Source: JAGWNR01 sp964565685 (GTDB lineage Bacteria; Patescibacteriota; Minisyncoccia; Phycocordibacterales; PALSA-1337). Taken from it: a DNA stretch of 64,000 nucleotides. Positions 34,983 to 42,334 of this stretch are shown one piece after another. Location: assembly GCA_964565685.1 (NCBI GenBank), contig CAZMFR010000003.1, positions 1 to 64,000 on the forward strand. The letters run 5' to 3'. Both the position numbers and the translations under genes were made by a program. The notes below the pieces were generated by a model. That model was not told the origin of the DNA, searched no databases, and saw only the letters and a list, made by a program, of their open reading frames with translations. Every line of letters begins with the position of its first letter. The first letter of the stretch is position 1.

Positions 34983-36767
34983 TTATTTGATAGAAGTAGA
35001 AGCAGTCGAGGTAGATTCCACTTCATAGATATATCTAGTGTCGTCCGTGAGGACGCGCTTCCAGCTATGGCTGTTGTCCAAAACATATTCGAGCGAAGAA
35101 TAATCGCTCGTAGAAATGAGATATTTTGAATGAAAATCATTCAGTAGAACGCCGGCGATGGCACCTCCCTGATCTGCATACCATTTTTTCTGTTCCGTCA
35201 CGCTTCCATGCAGAGCATCATCCTTTGCGGTCTGCTGCGCATCGCATGTCTCCGTATCACAAACATAGCCATCAGTGCCGATATGCCACCAGAGCCAATA
35301 TAATTGCGGGCTATAGACATATGTCAGCCGCGGCTCAAGACCGATTATATAATTATCTTGCGGCGCATAATAATAAAGCTCTGTGAACCAGCTCCAATTC
35401 AAGTTAAAAACTATGTCGCCGGGCTTTGTATTGTCATCTAGCCATGTGCCGACATTGCGCCATTCATCCGGTGAAGGCCCATTTCCAAAGAACTGATACA
35501 GATTTAGCCCGTTAGAGAAGCATAGGTATAGGACAGCGATCGACCCGCCGACAGCAAGCCCTTTCAGTATATATTTGTCTGAAATGGATACGAACTTTTT
35601 TATATCATCAAATGAAACGGCTATATAAAGTCCGACAAACATGGCGAAATAATCGTTGAAGCGGGCGCTGATGACGAATACGCTCAATAGTATGCCGACG
35701 CACAAGAAGAATAGAGTCGTGCGCAAAACGTATGAGTCATAGGAATACGAGGCAATCTGTGAAGAGAGGCCTTCTTTTTTATACCTGATATATCGCGCCG
35801 CTTCGACTCCGGCGACAACGAGCAACGTGGCAAAGATATAAGTATTCGTCCTGACAAAATCAAAAAAATCGGTTGGATACAATTCTCCGCCCTCGGCGAT
35901 GTTCACTTTCTTTCCGACGATGACATCCCAAAACACCCCCCAGATGTTGTCTTGGATATACAGAAAGAATCCAGGAGTCAAAAGATAGACCAGACCGACA
36001 GCTCCGGCCGTGCCTCCAGCGCATAATGCCAGATTCCTCCAATCGCCCTTGCCTTTGTAGAATCTCTCAAAGAGATAATAGACCAACGCTACGCCTAGCG
36101 GCAAGAAAAAAGTCGCTCCATGCCAGAATAGATAGCCAAAACTGATTATGAGCACGCCCCATCGGTTTTTCTTGTGCAAAAAATATAAAAGAAGAAGGAG
36201 GATCGCAGGCGTCAACGCATATGGTCTGGACAAGAATAGCCGGAATACCGGCGTCAAACTCGTCATTGCGAGGATGATGAGAACCCATAGAAACGGATAC
36301 CTTACCTTGAACCTGCCGAGACACCAATAAAAGACGGTAAATGACAAAGCGGCGGCTATCACTGCATAGAGCTTTATCCCGAGGACGAGCGGCTGTATAT
36401 AAGTGAAAGGGATTATGACCAGATAAAAAAGAAAATTGTAATAGATGAAATATTGGCTACCCTGCGCGATCTTTGTAAAATAGATCGATTTGAAATTGTA
36501 AAAGGAATTGAAGAAGCCGTTGAAGCGCATCTCATAGGCAAACCGAAAATGGAAGAAATGGTCGTCGTTCGAGACTAATGTATTCAAGGAGAAATACATC
36601 AGGCAAAAAACCACAAAGAAAAGCGCGAATACCAATGCGGTCTTCAGCCATTCCCTCTTGTTCACATACCTCGCTATTGGCAAGATAATTGAAGAATAAA
36701 AGGGTCCAGATATCATCGCCGCAAATCGCCCTCCGCCATTCAGCCAATCCGTGATTTTCTGCATCAT
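34983..36767 (-). CDS. Polytopic GT-C-like membrane glycosyltransferase
   Basis: 594 aa (or 593 from the second Met) with about ten or more transmembrane helices. The first external loop has LVSNDDHFFHFRFAYEM, an acidic DD pair in the place where GT-C enzymes such as STT3 and PMT-like proteins bind metal and lipid-phosphate sugar. The C-terminal 130 residues form an external domain (NWSWFTELYYYAPQDNYI). It lies 20 bp upstream of the GT2-GtrA gene, which could supply its lipid-linked donor. Specific acceptor unknown. Confidence 0.75.
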   Translation of the reverse strand: MMQKITDWLNGGGRFAAMISGPFYSSIILPIARYVNKREWLKTALVFALFFVVFCLMYFSLNTLVSNDDHFFHFRFAYEMRFNGFFNSFYNFKSIYFTKIAQGSQYFIYYNFLFYLVIIPFTYIQPLVLGIKLYAVIAAALSFTVFYWCLGRFKVRYPFLWVLIILAMTSLTPVFRLFLSRPYALTPAILLLLLYFLHKKNRWGVLIISFGYLFWHGATFFLPLGVALVYYLFERFYKGKGDWRNLALCAGGTAGAVGLVYLLTPGFFLYIQDNIWGVFWDVIVGKKVNIAEGGELYPTDFFDFVRTNTYIFATLLVVAGVEAARYIRYKKEGLSSQIASYSYDSYVLRTTLFFLCVGILLSVFVISARFNDYFAMFVGLYIAVSFDDIKKFVSISDKYILKGLAVGGSIAVLYLCFSNGLNLYQFFGNGPSPDEWRNVGTWLDDNTKPGDIVFNLNWSWFTELYYYAPQDNYIIGLEPRLTYVYSPQLYWLWWHIGTDGYVCDTETCDAQQTAKDDALHGSVTEQKKWYADQGGAIAGVLLNDFHSKYLISTSDYSSLEYVLDNSHSWKRVLTDDTRYIYEVESTSTASTSIK

Positions 36768-36882
36768 TATAGTCCTGTAAATATAGCACGACTGACGTAA
36801 ACGACAAGAAATAATAGAATTACTTATAATCCAGCCATTATAAGAAAAAGTTTTTAAGAAAAGTTAAAATCGTGGGAACTTC

Positions 36883-36905
36883 TGTACAAGGTAGCACCTT
36901 GTACA
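36883..36905. repeat. TGTACAAGGT-AGC-ACCTTGTACA palindrome
   Basis: Perfect 10-bp arms with a 3-base spacer, 50 bp upstream of the silent pilin cassette. Variant of the dispersed CAAGGG palindrome. Confidence 0.85.
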
Positions 36906-36954
36906 AGATTTTGACTTAAACACTGTAAATAGGATATTTTCCCCCCATGTCGCA

Positions 36955-37028
36955 CAATAGTTCTTGTTAGTCTTCAATCAGCCAGAAAGAAGGGTTCCGA
37001 TACGCGTGTTATAGCCGACGTACAGCAA
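36955..37028 (+). repeat. 74-bp inverted repeat, copy 1 (silent pilin cassette side)
   Basis: Identical to the complement of 37851-37924, base for base. It encodes IVLVSLQSARKKGSDTRVIA and the next four residues in the same reading phase as the expressed pilin. Confidence 0.95.
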
Positions 37029-37400
37029 GTCCGCGATGCTTTGGAAACGGGATCTACTGGTTCATCGTATCCAGATCTTAGTAACACCGCTTTGGGTACT
37101 ACAGCAAATACAGGAAATACTACTTACACTTGTTTTGTAAGCAATTGGATAAATACAGGTCCTCAGACCAGTGCAATCGCTGCGCAAGCCAATGATGCTT
37201 GTTCTCAAGGTACCACAAATGATATATCGATAGTTACTGGTAACCCCGCTGCACCTGCTACATCTGCAACAATTAATGCGTATGCCATTTACGGAAAGCT
37301 TGTTTCGACTACAAATTATTTTTGTATAGATTCAAGTGGTCAAACCAATCCATCAGCGATAGCTCATGCTAGCTCTACTTGCCCTACGGCCGGTAACTAA
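36955..37400 (+). pseudogene. Leaderless pilin cassette, probably silent
   Basis: An open frame of about 148 codons homologous to the whole pilin at 37482-38009 except its first 28 residues. It begins in the helix at IVLVSLQSARKKGSD, has no in-frame start before a TAG at 36930, no leader peptide and no pilin N-terminus, so it cannot make a working pilin by itself. The first 74 bp match the expressed gene exactly; beyond that the two diverge with length changes but keep the framework (RDALETG, SYPDL, DACxQG, NDIxIV, YAIYG, FCIDSSG). This is the form of a storage cassette for pilin variation. Confidence 0.85.
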
Positions 37401-37429
37401 ATTTCCAGGGTTAAAACGTGTATGTAAAC

Positions 37430-37453
37430 AAAAACCCCTCTCAAGGGGTTTTT
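37430..37453. terminator. Bidirectional terminator between the two pilin cassettes
   Basis: AAAAACCCCT-CTCA-AGGGGTTTTT, symmetric, so it ends transcripts from either side. It lies 30 bp after each of the two convergent stop codons and would keep working after an inversion. Confidence 0.88.
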
Positions 37454-37481
37454 GTATGATTACGAGAAGTCTAAAGACAAA

Positions 37482-38009
37482 TTACATACAAGTTGTGCTA
37501 GCAGTACCAGGAGTTGGCTCAGAAGTACCTGTTCTTCCTGTCGAATCTATGCAGAAGTAGCCAGATGTATTACTAACCAAGTGCCCATATATAGCATAAC
37601 CTACTACAGTAGTAGCAGAAGTACCTGTTGCAACGATATTTATATCATTCGTGCCACCTTGTTGGCAAGCATCATATGCTTGAGTATTAATCGCATTTAC
37701 CTGAGAGCCAGAAGTACTCCAATCATAGACAGTGCAAGATGTATTCACTGGATTACCAAATGAAGTCGAACCGGCATTATTCGTACCGGCGGTGGTAGTA
37801 AGATCAGGATAATATGAACCAGTGAACCCCGTCTCCAAAGCATCTCTTATTTGCTGTACGTCGGCTATAACACGCGTATCGGAACCCTTCTTTCTGGCTG
37901 ATTGAAGACTAACAAGAACTATTGATGACAATATACCAATGATGGCGATAACCACGAGCAATTCGATGAGGGTGAAACCGCCATTTCTATTTGCATTCAT
38001 TTTTTTCAT
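37482..38009 (-). CDS. Type IV pilin with exchangeable C-terminal part
   Basis: 175 aa. Leader MKKMNANRNGG cut before FTLIELLVVIAIIGILSSIVLVSLQSARKK (class III pilin; Glu +5). The C-terminal domain has a Cys pair region (CQQGGTNDINIV to FCIDSTGR) and a Thr/Ser-rich surface. Residues 29-52 are encoded inside a 74-bp sequence repeated inverted in the silent cassette, so codons 1-28 lie outside the repeats and the rest inside. A TATAAT box lies 10 bp before the ATG. It converges on the silent cassette with a shared terminator between them. Confidence 0.92.
   Translation of the reverse strand: MKKMNANRNGGFTLIELLVVIAIIGILSSIVLVSLQSARKKGSDTRVIADVQQIRDALETGFTGSYYPDLTTTAGTNNAGSTSFGNPVNTSCTVYDWSTSGSQVNAINTQAYDACQQGGTNDINIVATGTSATTVVGYAIYGHLVSNTSGYFCIDSTGRTGTSEPTPGTASTTCM
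37851..37924 (-). repeat. 74-bp inverted repeat, copy 2 (expressed pilin side)
   Basis: Perfect complement of 36955-37028, inside the expressed pilin gene at the point where the constant N-terminus ends. Confidence 0.95.
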
Positions 38010-38194
38010 TTAAATTAAAATTATATCTTTACTAATAATTAAGCTTATAATTGAGCTTTGCCCATCATTATACCAGCCATATACCCCATAAAGTCAAATG
38101 GGTTGTGGATAACGCCTATATTATACCGTATTCGCCCATTCGTCTATCTATAAACGGCTACACCGCCTCGCGTTAGCCAGGATAAAGTGAAACT

Positions 38195-38714
38195 CCCCGA
38201 CCTCACGGTCGGGGTTTCTTTTCATTCAAACAGCTTCGCTGTTTGCCCAGCGTCGTCTTGGCCTTGCTTTTCAATGTACTTGCGTATGATATCTTCGTTG
38301 ATGCCGACCGTCGAGACGAAGTAACCGTCTGACCAGAATTTGTCTGTGCCCCAATAGACTTTCCTGAGGAACGTGAATTTTTGCTTCATATCCTTTGCAG
38401 TGTTTTGCTTGATAATGCCAATGACCTTTCCCACGGCAGTTGTTGGAGGAATTGAAGCCAAGAGGTGTATATGATCTTCGTCGTGATTCTCGGTTTTGAA
38501 TATGAAATATGGATGGTGTTCGGTGATCTCGCGAAGCTTCAATTCGAGATATGCAAAAATTCCTTCATTGATAACTCTTCTCCTGAATCTTGTCGTGATG
38601 ACGATGTGGTAGTCGCAGTAATAGACTGCATGGCTCGTTTTTCGGTATTCCATGCTAACAGTATCCGTCAAGACGACGCTGGGGGCAACTGCATCCCTGA
38701 TCTGACGATCAGGG
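38195..38714 (-). mobile_element. IS200-like element with hairpin ends
   Basis: A single HUH transposase gene between two matching hairpins: CCCCGACC-TCAC-GGTCGGGG at 38195-38214 and CCCTGATC-TGAC-GATCAGGG at 38695-38714. Both have 8-bp stems and 4-base TSAC loops, as expected of the subterminal hairpins that IS200/IS605 transposases recognise. No tnpB is present. The element appears intact at about 0.52 kb and lies about 190 bp from the pilin start. Confidence 0.7.
38222..38653 (-). CDS. tnpA: IS200/IS605 family transposase TnpA
   Basis: 143 aa from ATG 38653, Y1-type HUH single-strand transposase. HVIVT-like opening (CDYHIVITTRFRRRV), HUH motif in DHIHLLASIPP near residue 66, conserved FWSDGYFVSTVGINEDIIRKYIEKQ with the Tyr nucleophile in RKYIE. 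Length is typical. It would cut and paste single-stranded DNA at hairpin ends. It could also belong to the related REP-associated transposases, which the dispersed palindromes in this genome make worth testing. Confidence 0.9.
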   Translation of the reverse strand: MEYRKTSHAVYYCDYHIVITTRFRRRVINEGIFAYLELKLREITEHHPYFIFKTENHDEDHIHLLASIPPTTAVGKVIGIIKQNTAKDMKQKFTFLRKVYWGTDKFWSDGYFVSTVGINEDIIRKYIEKQGQDDAGQTAKLFE

Positions 38715-38756
38715 CATTAGTGTTGCAAGTAAATAGCGGCTTGGTTTAGGAAAAAA

Positions 38757-38776
38757 TGTGGGCACGAGAGGATTTG
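38757..38776 (-). repeat. Duplicate of the tRNA-Leu 3' end
   Basis: TGTGGGCACGAGAGGATTTG repeats bases 38905-38924, the 3' end of tRNA-Leu plus two flanking bases, in direct orientation 148 bp away. This is the form left by site-specific integration at a tRNA 3' end. Confidence 0.75.
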
Positions 38777-38906
38777 GTCACAGGTTTTCTCGCTTCGCTC
38801 GAAACCCGCGACCCCGCCTCGCTCGTTGCCGTCTCTACGCGACATGGCAACTTCGCTCCGGCTTTCAAATCCTCTCTTTGTGCAAAGATAACGCCTTGAT
38901 CAATTG

Positions 38907-38988
38907 TGGGCACGAGAGGATTTGAACCTCCAAGGATTGCTCCACACGCTCCTGAAGCGTGCGCGTATGCCAGTTCCGCCACGTGCCC
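38907..38988 (-). tRNA. tRNA-Leu (CAG)
   Basis: 82 nt with acceptor GGGCACG/CGTGCCC, D arm TGGCGGAACTGGCA, anticodon stem GCACGC...GCGTGT with loop TTCAGGA (anticodon CAG), a long variable arm and T arm GGAGG-TTCAAAT-CCTCT. Class II shape with the long arm confirms Leu. CCA is not encoded. A 20-bp duplicate of its 3' end lies 148 bp downstream. Confidence 0.93.
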
Positions 38989-39071
38989 GATATAAAAAGT
39001 TAAGGTAGAAAGTCAAAAACATAACCTTTATCAATTGCGTATATTACTTGGAAAAGCTGTTTCTAGCAAAT

Positions 39072-39102
39072 AAAAAAGCCGGAAGGGATTGAACCTTCCG
39101 AC
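39072..39102 (-). terminator. Intrinsic terminator of the 84-aa gene
   Basis: GTCGGAAGG-TTCAATC-CCTTCCGGC with one mismatch, then six T on the minus strand. Confidence 0.82.
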
Positions 39103-39126
39103 TTCGTAGCAAATCGTGGTCGCCAA

Positions 39127-39381
39127 CTATTTTCCAAGCTGTGACCAAGATGGCCAGTTGAGTGGGTTTGTCGAATTCCCCATCAAATGATCGAGCCACA
39201 ATACAAAGACAACAATGCCACCAAAAACGATGACCGCACTCATGATCGGATGGCGATCAATGAAATCATTGCCCCTTCGACGCTTGCGATTCTTGGAATT
39301 CGCACCGATGCCCGCAAGACTTGTCGGCGGGATTTCCAAGTGGATTTGTGGCGGCTCCGGCGCTGGTAATATGTTTTTCAC
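39127..39381 (-). CDS. Small membrane protein, unknown function
   Basis: 84 aa. Proline-rich N-terminus, a basic block (KNRKRRRG) and one transmembrane helix (MSAVIVFGGIVVFVLWL), then a short polar tail. GTG start is fixed by a perfect GGAGG four bases upstream. It has its own promoter (39467-39495) and terminator, so it is an independent transcript. Positive residues before the helix predict a cytosolic N-terminus. Family not recognised. Confidence 0.65.
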   Translation of the reverse strand: MKNILPAPEPPQIHLEIPPTSLAGIGANSKNRKRRRGNDFIDRHPIMSAVIVFGGIVVFVLWLDHLMGNSTNPLNWPSWSQLGK

Positions 39382-39466
39382 TTATCCTCCGTTTTTTAAT
39401 TGTTTCTGCAAAGTAATTGAGACTCTGCTAGTTGTTTGTGCTGTTTGACTTGACTAACTACCCACA

Positions 39467-39495
39467 ATGCTATCACAAGTATAGTATAAAGTCAA
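39467..39495 (-). promoter_or_regulatory. Sigma70-type promoter of the 84-aa gene
   Basis: TTGACT (39490-39495), 17-bp spacer, TAGCAT (39467-39472), about 80 bp before the GTG start. Confidence 0.5.
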
Positions 39496-39524
39496 TAGCA
39501 TGAGAAAAATCCCTGCTTTAAGCC

Positions 39525-39632
39525 ATAATCAGTCAAAAGTCCCTTGCCTGCCGATAGATATGAACAGCATGACAAGTCGAAAGCATAAAATCAATGCAAA
39601 CATTTCTGACTTTCTACCAGGTACTTTCGACT
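39525..39632. repeat. Imperfect palindromic element, GTCGAAAG type
   Basis: AGTCAAAAGTCCCTTGCCTG and ACAAGTCGAAAGCATAAAA face GACTTTCTACCAGGTACTTT and CGACTT. It fills the gap between the end of pilC and the small membrane protein promoter. Confidence 0.55.
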
Positions 39633-39634
39633 TA

Positions 39635-40843
39635 TTATTGCGCCTCCGCAATCGAATAAATCGGCACCAGAACCGAAGCCATGAGAATAGCCACGCCAAC
39701 ACCGAGGACGACGATCATCAATGGTTCGATCAAATCAACGAGAGTGGCCACGGCATTTGTCACTTCGCGGGAGTAAAAGAGAGCCATAGTCTTCATGATA
39801 GGTCCGAGCTCGCCAGATTCCTCGCCCACTTTCATCATTTGGATCATAATACCTGGAATCTCGCCGGAGGCGGCTAGCGCTTCGGACATGGCTTTGCCTG
39901 TCTTGACCGCTTCGACTGCGTCAGCCAAAATGACGCGATATACTTCGTTATTGATGACATCAGAAGTCAGTTCCAATGCCCTGACCATGGGAATGCCGGC
40001 TTGGAGCATAGTATTGATATTGTCGGCCAGACGCGACAGATAAAGTTTTTTATAGAGAACGCTGACATAAGGGATGTGGAGCTTCAACCGATCAAAAGCG
40101 ATCTTGCCGCTAGGCGTGCGGATATAACGAAAGACAAAGAAACCGACGACTATGATGACAGCCAGGAGTATAAAGCCATAGCTGACCAGGAAATTCGATA
40201 TGCCGAGTATGACTTGGGTATAGATAGGTATGGCTACGCCAGAATCGGTGATAATACCGGAGATCTTTGGTATGACCATAGTAAACATAAGGATCATGAC
40301 CGTTATGAAAGTCATGACGACGAAAGCAGGATAGACCAAGGCGCCCTTTGCCTTCGAAGTGAGCTCGTATGTGCGATCCAAGTAATCGGCCAAATATTGA
40401 AAGGTTTCGTCCAGCTTGCCTGACTCCTCGCCTGCCTTGATCATATTGACATAAAATGAAGAAAAGATTTTCGGATGCTTGGCCATAGCGGCAGAGATGG
40501 AACTGCCGCCCTGCAAATCGTCAGCGATAACAGTCAATTTTGCTCCGAGGACTTTGTTGTCGGTCTCGCCGGCGATCATGCGGAAAATACGCAAAGCGGA
40601 AACTTGGGCCTCGAACAGAGTCGACAGCTGACGGGATAGGATGACGATGTCTTTGGTTGAAACGCGATCGAACCATGAAATATTCATCGACAAAAAACTG
40701 CCTTTGCCAGTGGCCTCTTTTATCGACGATATGACGAGACCGCGTCGCTGAAGACCGGCTATAGCGACGTCGACATTGACAGCATCGATCGAGCCAGTCG
40801 CTTGTTCTCCCTTTTCATTTACGGTCGTGTAGTTAAATAGCAT
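39635..40843 (-). CDS. pilC: Type IV pilus inner-membrane platform protein
   Basis: 402 aa, T2SSF/PilC family. Two homologous cytosolic F domains (LSRQLSTLFEAQVSALRIF near 70 and LADNINTMLQAGIPMVRALE near 270), each followed by hydrophobic helices (ALVYPAFVVMTFITVMILMF and the C-terminal LIEPLMIVVLGVGVAILMA). It couples the ATPases PilB and PilT to pilus growth and retraction. Last gene of the pilM-to-pilC operon, 6 bp after pilT. Confidence 0.95.
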   Translation of the reverse strand: MLFNYTTVNEKGEQATGSIDAVNVDVAIAGLQRRGLVISSIKEATGKGSFLSMNISWFDRVSTKDIVILSRQLSTLFEAQVSALRIFRMIAGETDNKVLGAKLTVIADDLQGGSSISAAMAKHPKIFSSFYVNMIKAGEESGKLDETFQYLADYLDRTYELTSKAKGALVYPAFVVMTFITVMILMFTMVIPKISGIITDSGVAIPIYTQVILGISNFLVSYGFILLAVIIVVGFFVFRYIRTPSGKIAFDRLKLHIPYVSVLYKKLYLSRLADNINTMLQAGIPMVRALELTSDVINNEVYRVILADAVEAVKTGKAMSEALAASGEIPGIMIQMMKVGEESGELGPIMKTMALFYSREVTNAVATLVDLIEPLMIVVLGVGVAILMASVLVPIYSIAEAQ

Positions 40844-40849
40844 AGCTGT

Positions 40850-41908
40850 TCATATTAATTTCTCTAATACTTTCGGATTAAGCGAGTGCAAATACGCGCT
40901 CTCGACTGTGATCTCGCCTTTTCTGACTAATTCCGCCAGATATCGATTCATGTCTATCATGCCTTCGGCAATGCCAGTCTCGATAACTGTAGGTATTTCA
41001 TGAGTACGGCTCTCACGGATGAGATTTGATACGGCCGAATTGTTTATCAAGAGCTCACAGGCCGGTATCAAACCGCCGGAGATTCTCGGAACCAAACGCT
41101 GAGAAAATATGCCGTTCAAACTGCCGGCCAGCTGAACGCGGATCTGATCCTGTTGGGCGGCTGGAAAAGAATCGATTATACGGTCTATGGTCTGAGAAGC
41201 ATTGTTTGTATGGAGAGTGGAAAATATGAGGTGACCGGTCTCAGCGGCAGTGACAGCCGTCGATATGGTTTCCGGGTCGCGCATCTCGCCCAAAAGGCAC
41301 ACGTTTATGTCCTCACGGAACATAGAGGTCAGAGCGTCCGGAAAATCCGGAGTATCTGTACGGACTTCGCGCTGGTCAATAATAGATTTTTTTGATTCAA
41401 AGAGATATTCGATCGGATCTTCGATGGTCAAAATATGCTCTGCCCGAGTTTGATTTATCAATTCGATCATTGAAGCGAGAGTGGTCGTCTTGCCCTGACC
41501 GATAGGTCCGACCAACAGGAAAAATCCTTGAGATTTTCTGGTAAAAGTCTCTAGAATGGGCGGCAGATTGAGATCAGCCAAGGTCTTTATGGTCTTTGGA
41601 ATGAGACGCAGAGCGATAGAGATCATTCCTTGACGATAATATGCGTTGCCGCGAAAACGCGTATCGGAGAGATCATATGAAAAATCTACTGTACGCTTGG
41701 TTTCCAGTATCTTTGCGTTCGACTCGGATAGGAACTGACCGAGAAAGCCCTTCATGTCGCCTTTTGATAGGACGGCTTTCTTGAAAAGAGGTATGAGAGC
41801 GCCAGCTACGCGTATGATCGGCGGACGACCTTCTGACAGATGCAAGTCAGAAGCGTCTTCTTTGACTATGAGAGAGATAAGGTCTTGGATTTCTTGTTTA
41901 TAGTCCAT
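40850..41908 (-). CDS. pilT: Pilus retraction ATPase
   Basis: 352 aa. Walker A is GPIGQGKTTT near residues 134-143 (variant of GPTGSGKST), Asp box LTIEDPIEYLF, Walker B LLGEMRDPETI and His box LIFSTLHTNNASQTIDRII. The HLSEGRPP N-terminal segment and the short length mark PilT rather than PilB. It powers pilus retraction, for example for twitching or DNA uptake. Two bases separate it from the response regulator stop. Confidence 0.95.
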   Translation of the reverse strand: MDYKQEIQDLISLIVKEDASDLHLSEGRPPIIRVAGALIPLFKKAVLSKGDMKGFLGQFLSESNAKILETKRTVDFSYDLSDTRFRGNAYYRQGMISIALRLIPKTIKTLADLNLPPILETFTRKSQGFFLLVGPIGQGKTTTLASMIELINQTRAEHILTIEDPIEYLFESKKSIIDQREVRTDTPDFPDALTSMFREDINVCLLGEMRDPETISTAVTAAETGHLIFSTLHTNNASQTIDRIIDSFPAAQQDQIRVQLAGSLNGIFSQRLVPRISGGLIPACELLINNSAVSNLIRESRTHEIPTVIETGIAEGMIDMNRYLAELVRKGEITVESAYLHSLNPKVLEKLI

Positions 41909-41909
41909 A

Positions 41910-42314
41910 TTATTTGTTCTTGTTACTCAATATTTTCTCCGTCTCTCGAAGCACATCCGATGGTATGGTCGTCGCCTTTATTATATACCCGTCGACGTTC
42001 AATTTTTTCGCCCTTGCGATGTCTTCTGGCATGCCTTGGTTGGTCAGCATTATGATGACGGATTTGCTGGCGATGTTTTCTTTGCGCAATGTAGATACGA
42101 ACTCTATGCCGTCCATGCCGGGCATGATCACATCGATCAGCATGGCATCCGGCACATACCCGTCGTGCAAGATCTTCAATCCTGCTTCGGCATTGTCACA
42201 GGCGCGCACATCATAACCGCCGGCCTTGAATTTTATAGAATACATGTCAAGGAGAAATGCATCGTCGTCGATGAATAAAATCTTTTTTTGGGTTGTTGGG
42301 GTTGTTTCAGACAT
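41910..42314 (-). CDS. Single-domain response regulator (CheY-like)
   Basis: 134 aa receiver domain only. Acidic pair in LFIDDDAFLL near residues 14-18, phospho-acceptor Asp in MLIDVIMPGMDG near residue 61, Thr in MLTNQG and Lys in YIIKATTIP. No output domain, so it must act by protein contact, most likely on PilB or PilT, since it sits between their genes. Its own TATAAT box lies 6 bp before the ATG. No histidine kinase is in the window. Confidence 0.93.
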   Translation of the reverse strand: MSETTPTTQKKILFIDDDAFLLDMYSIKFKAGGYDVRACDNAEAGLKILHDGYVPDAMLIDVIMPGMDGIEFVSTLRKENIASKSVIIMLTNQGMPEDIARAKKLNVDGYIIKATTIPSDVLRETEKILSNKNK

Positions 42315-42320
42315 GGGTTT

Positions 42321-42326
42321 ATTATA
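42321..42326 (-). promoter_or_regulatory. -10 box of the response regulator gene, leaderless
   Basis: TATAAT 6 bp before ATG 42314. Confidence 0.6.
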
Positions 42327-42334
42327 CAGGATTA

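Noticed and set aside
38195..38714. The IS200-like transposase as the pilin invertase
   Set aside because: HUH single-strand transposases move elements with hairpin ends; the 74-bp repeats lack such hairpins and no mechanism for inversion is known for this family.
38746..38982. 78-aa minus-strand frame
   Set aside because: It runs through the tRNA-Leu gene and the duplicated 3' end; the protein is a translation of those.
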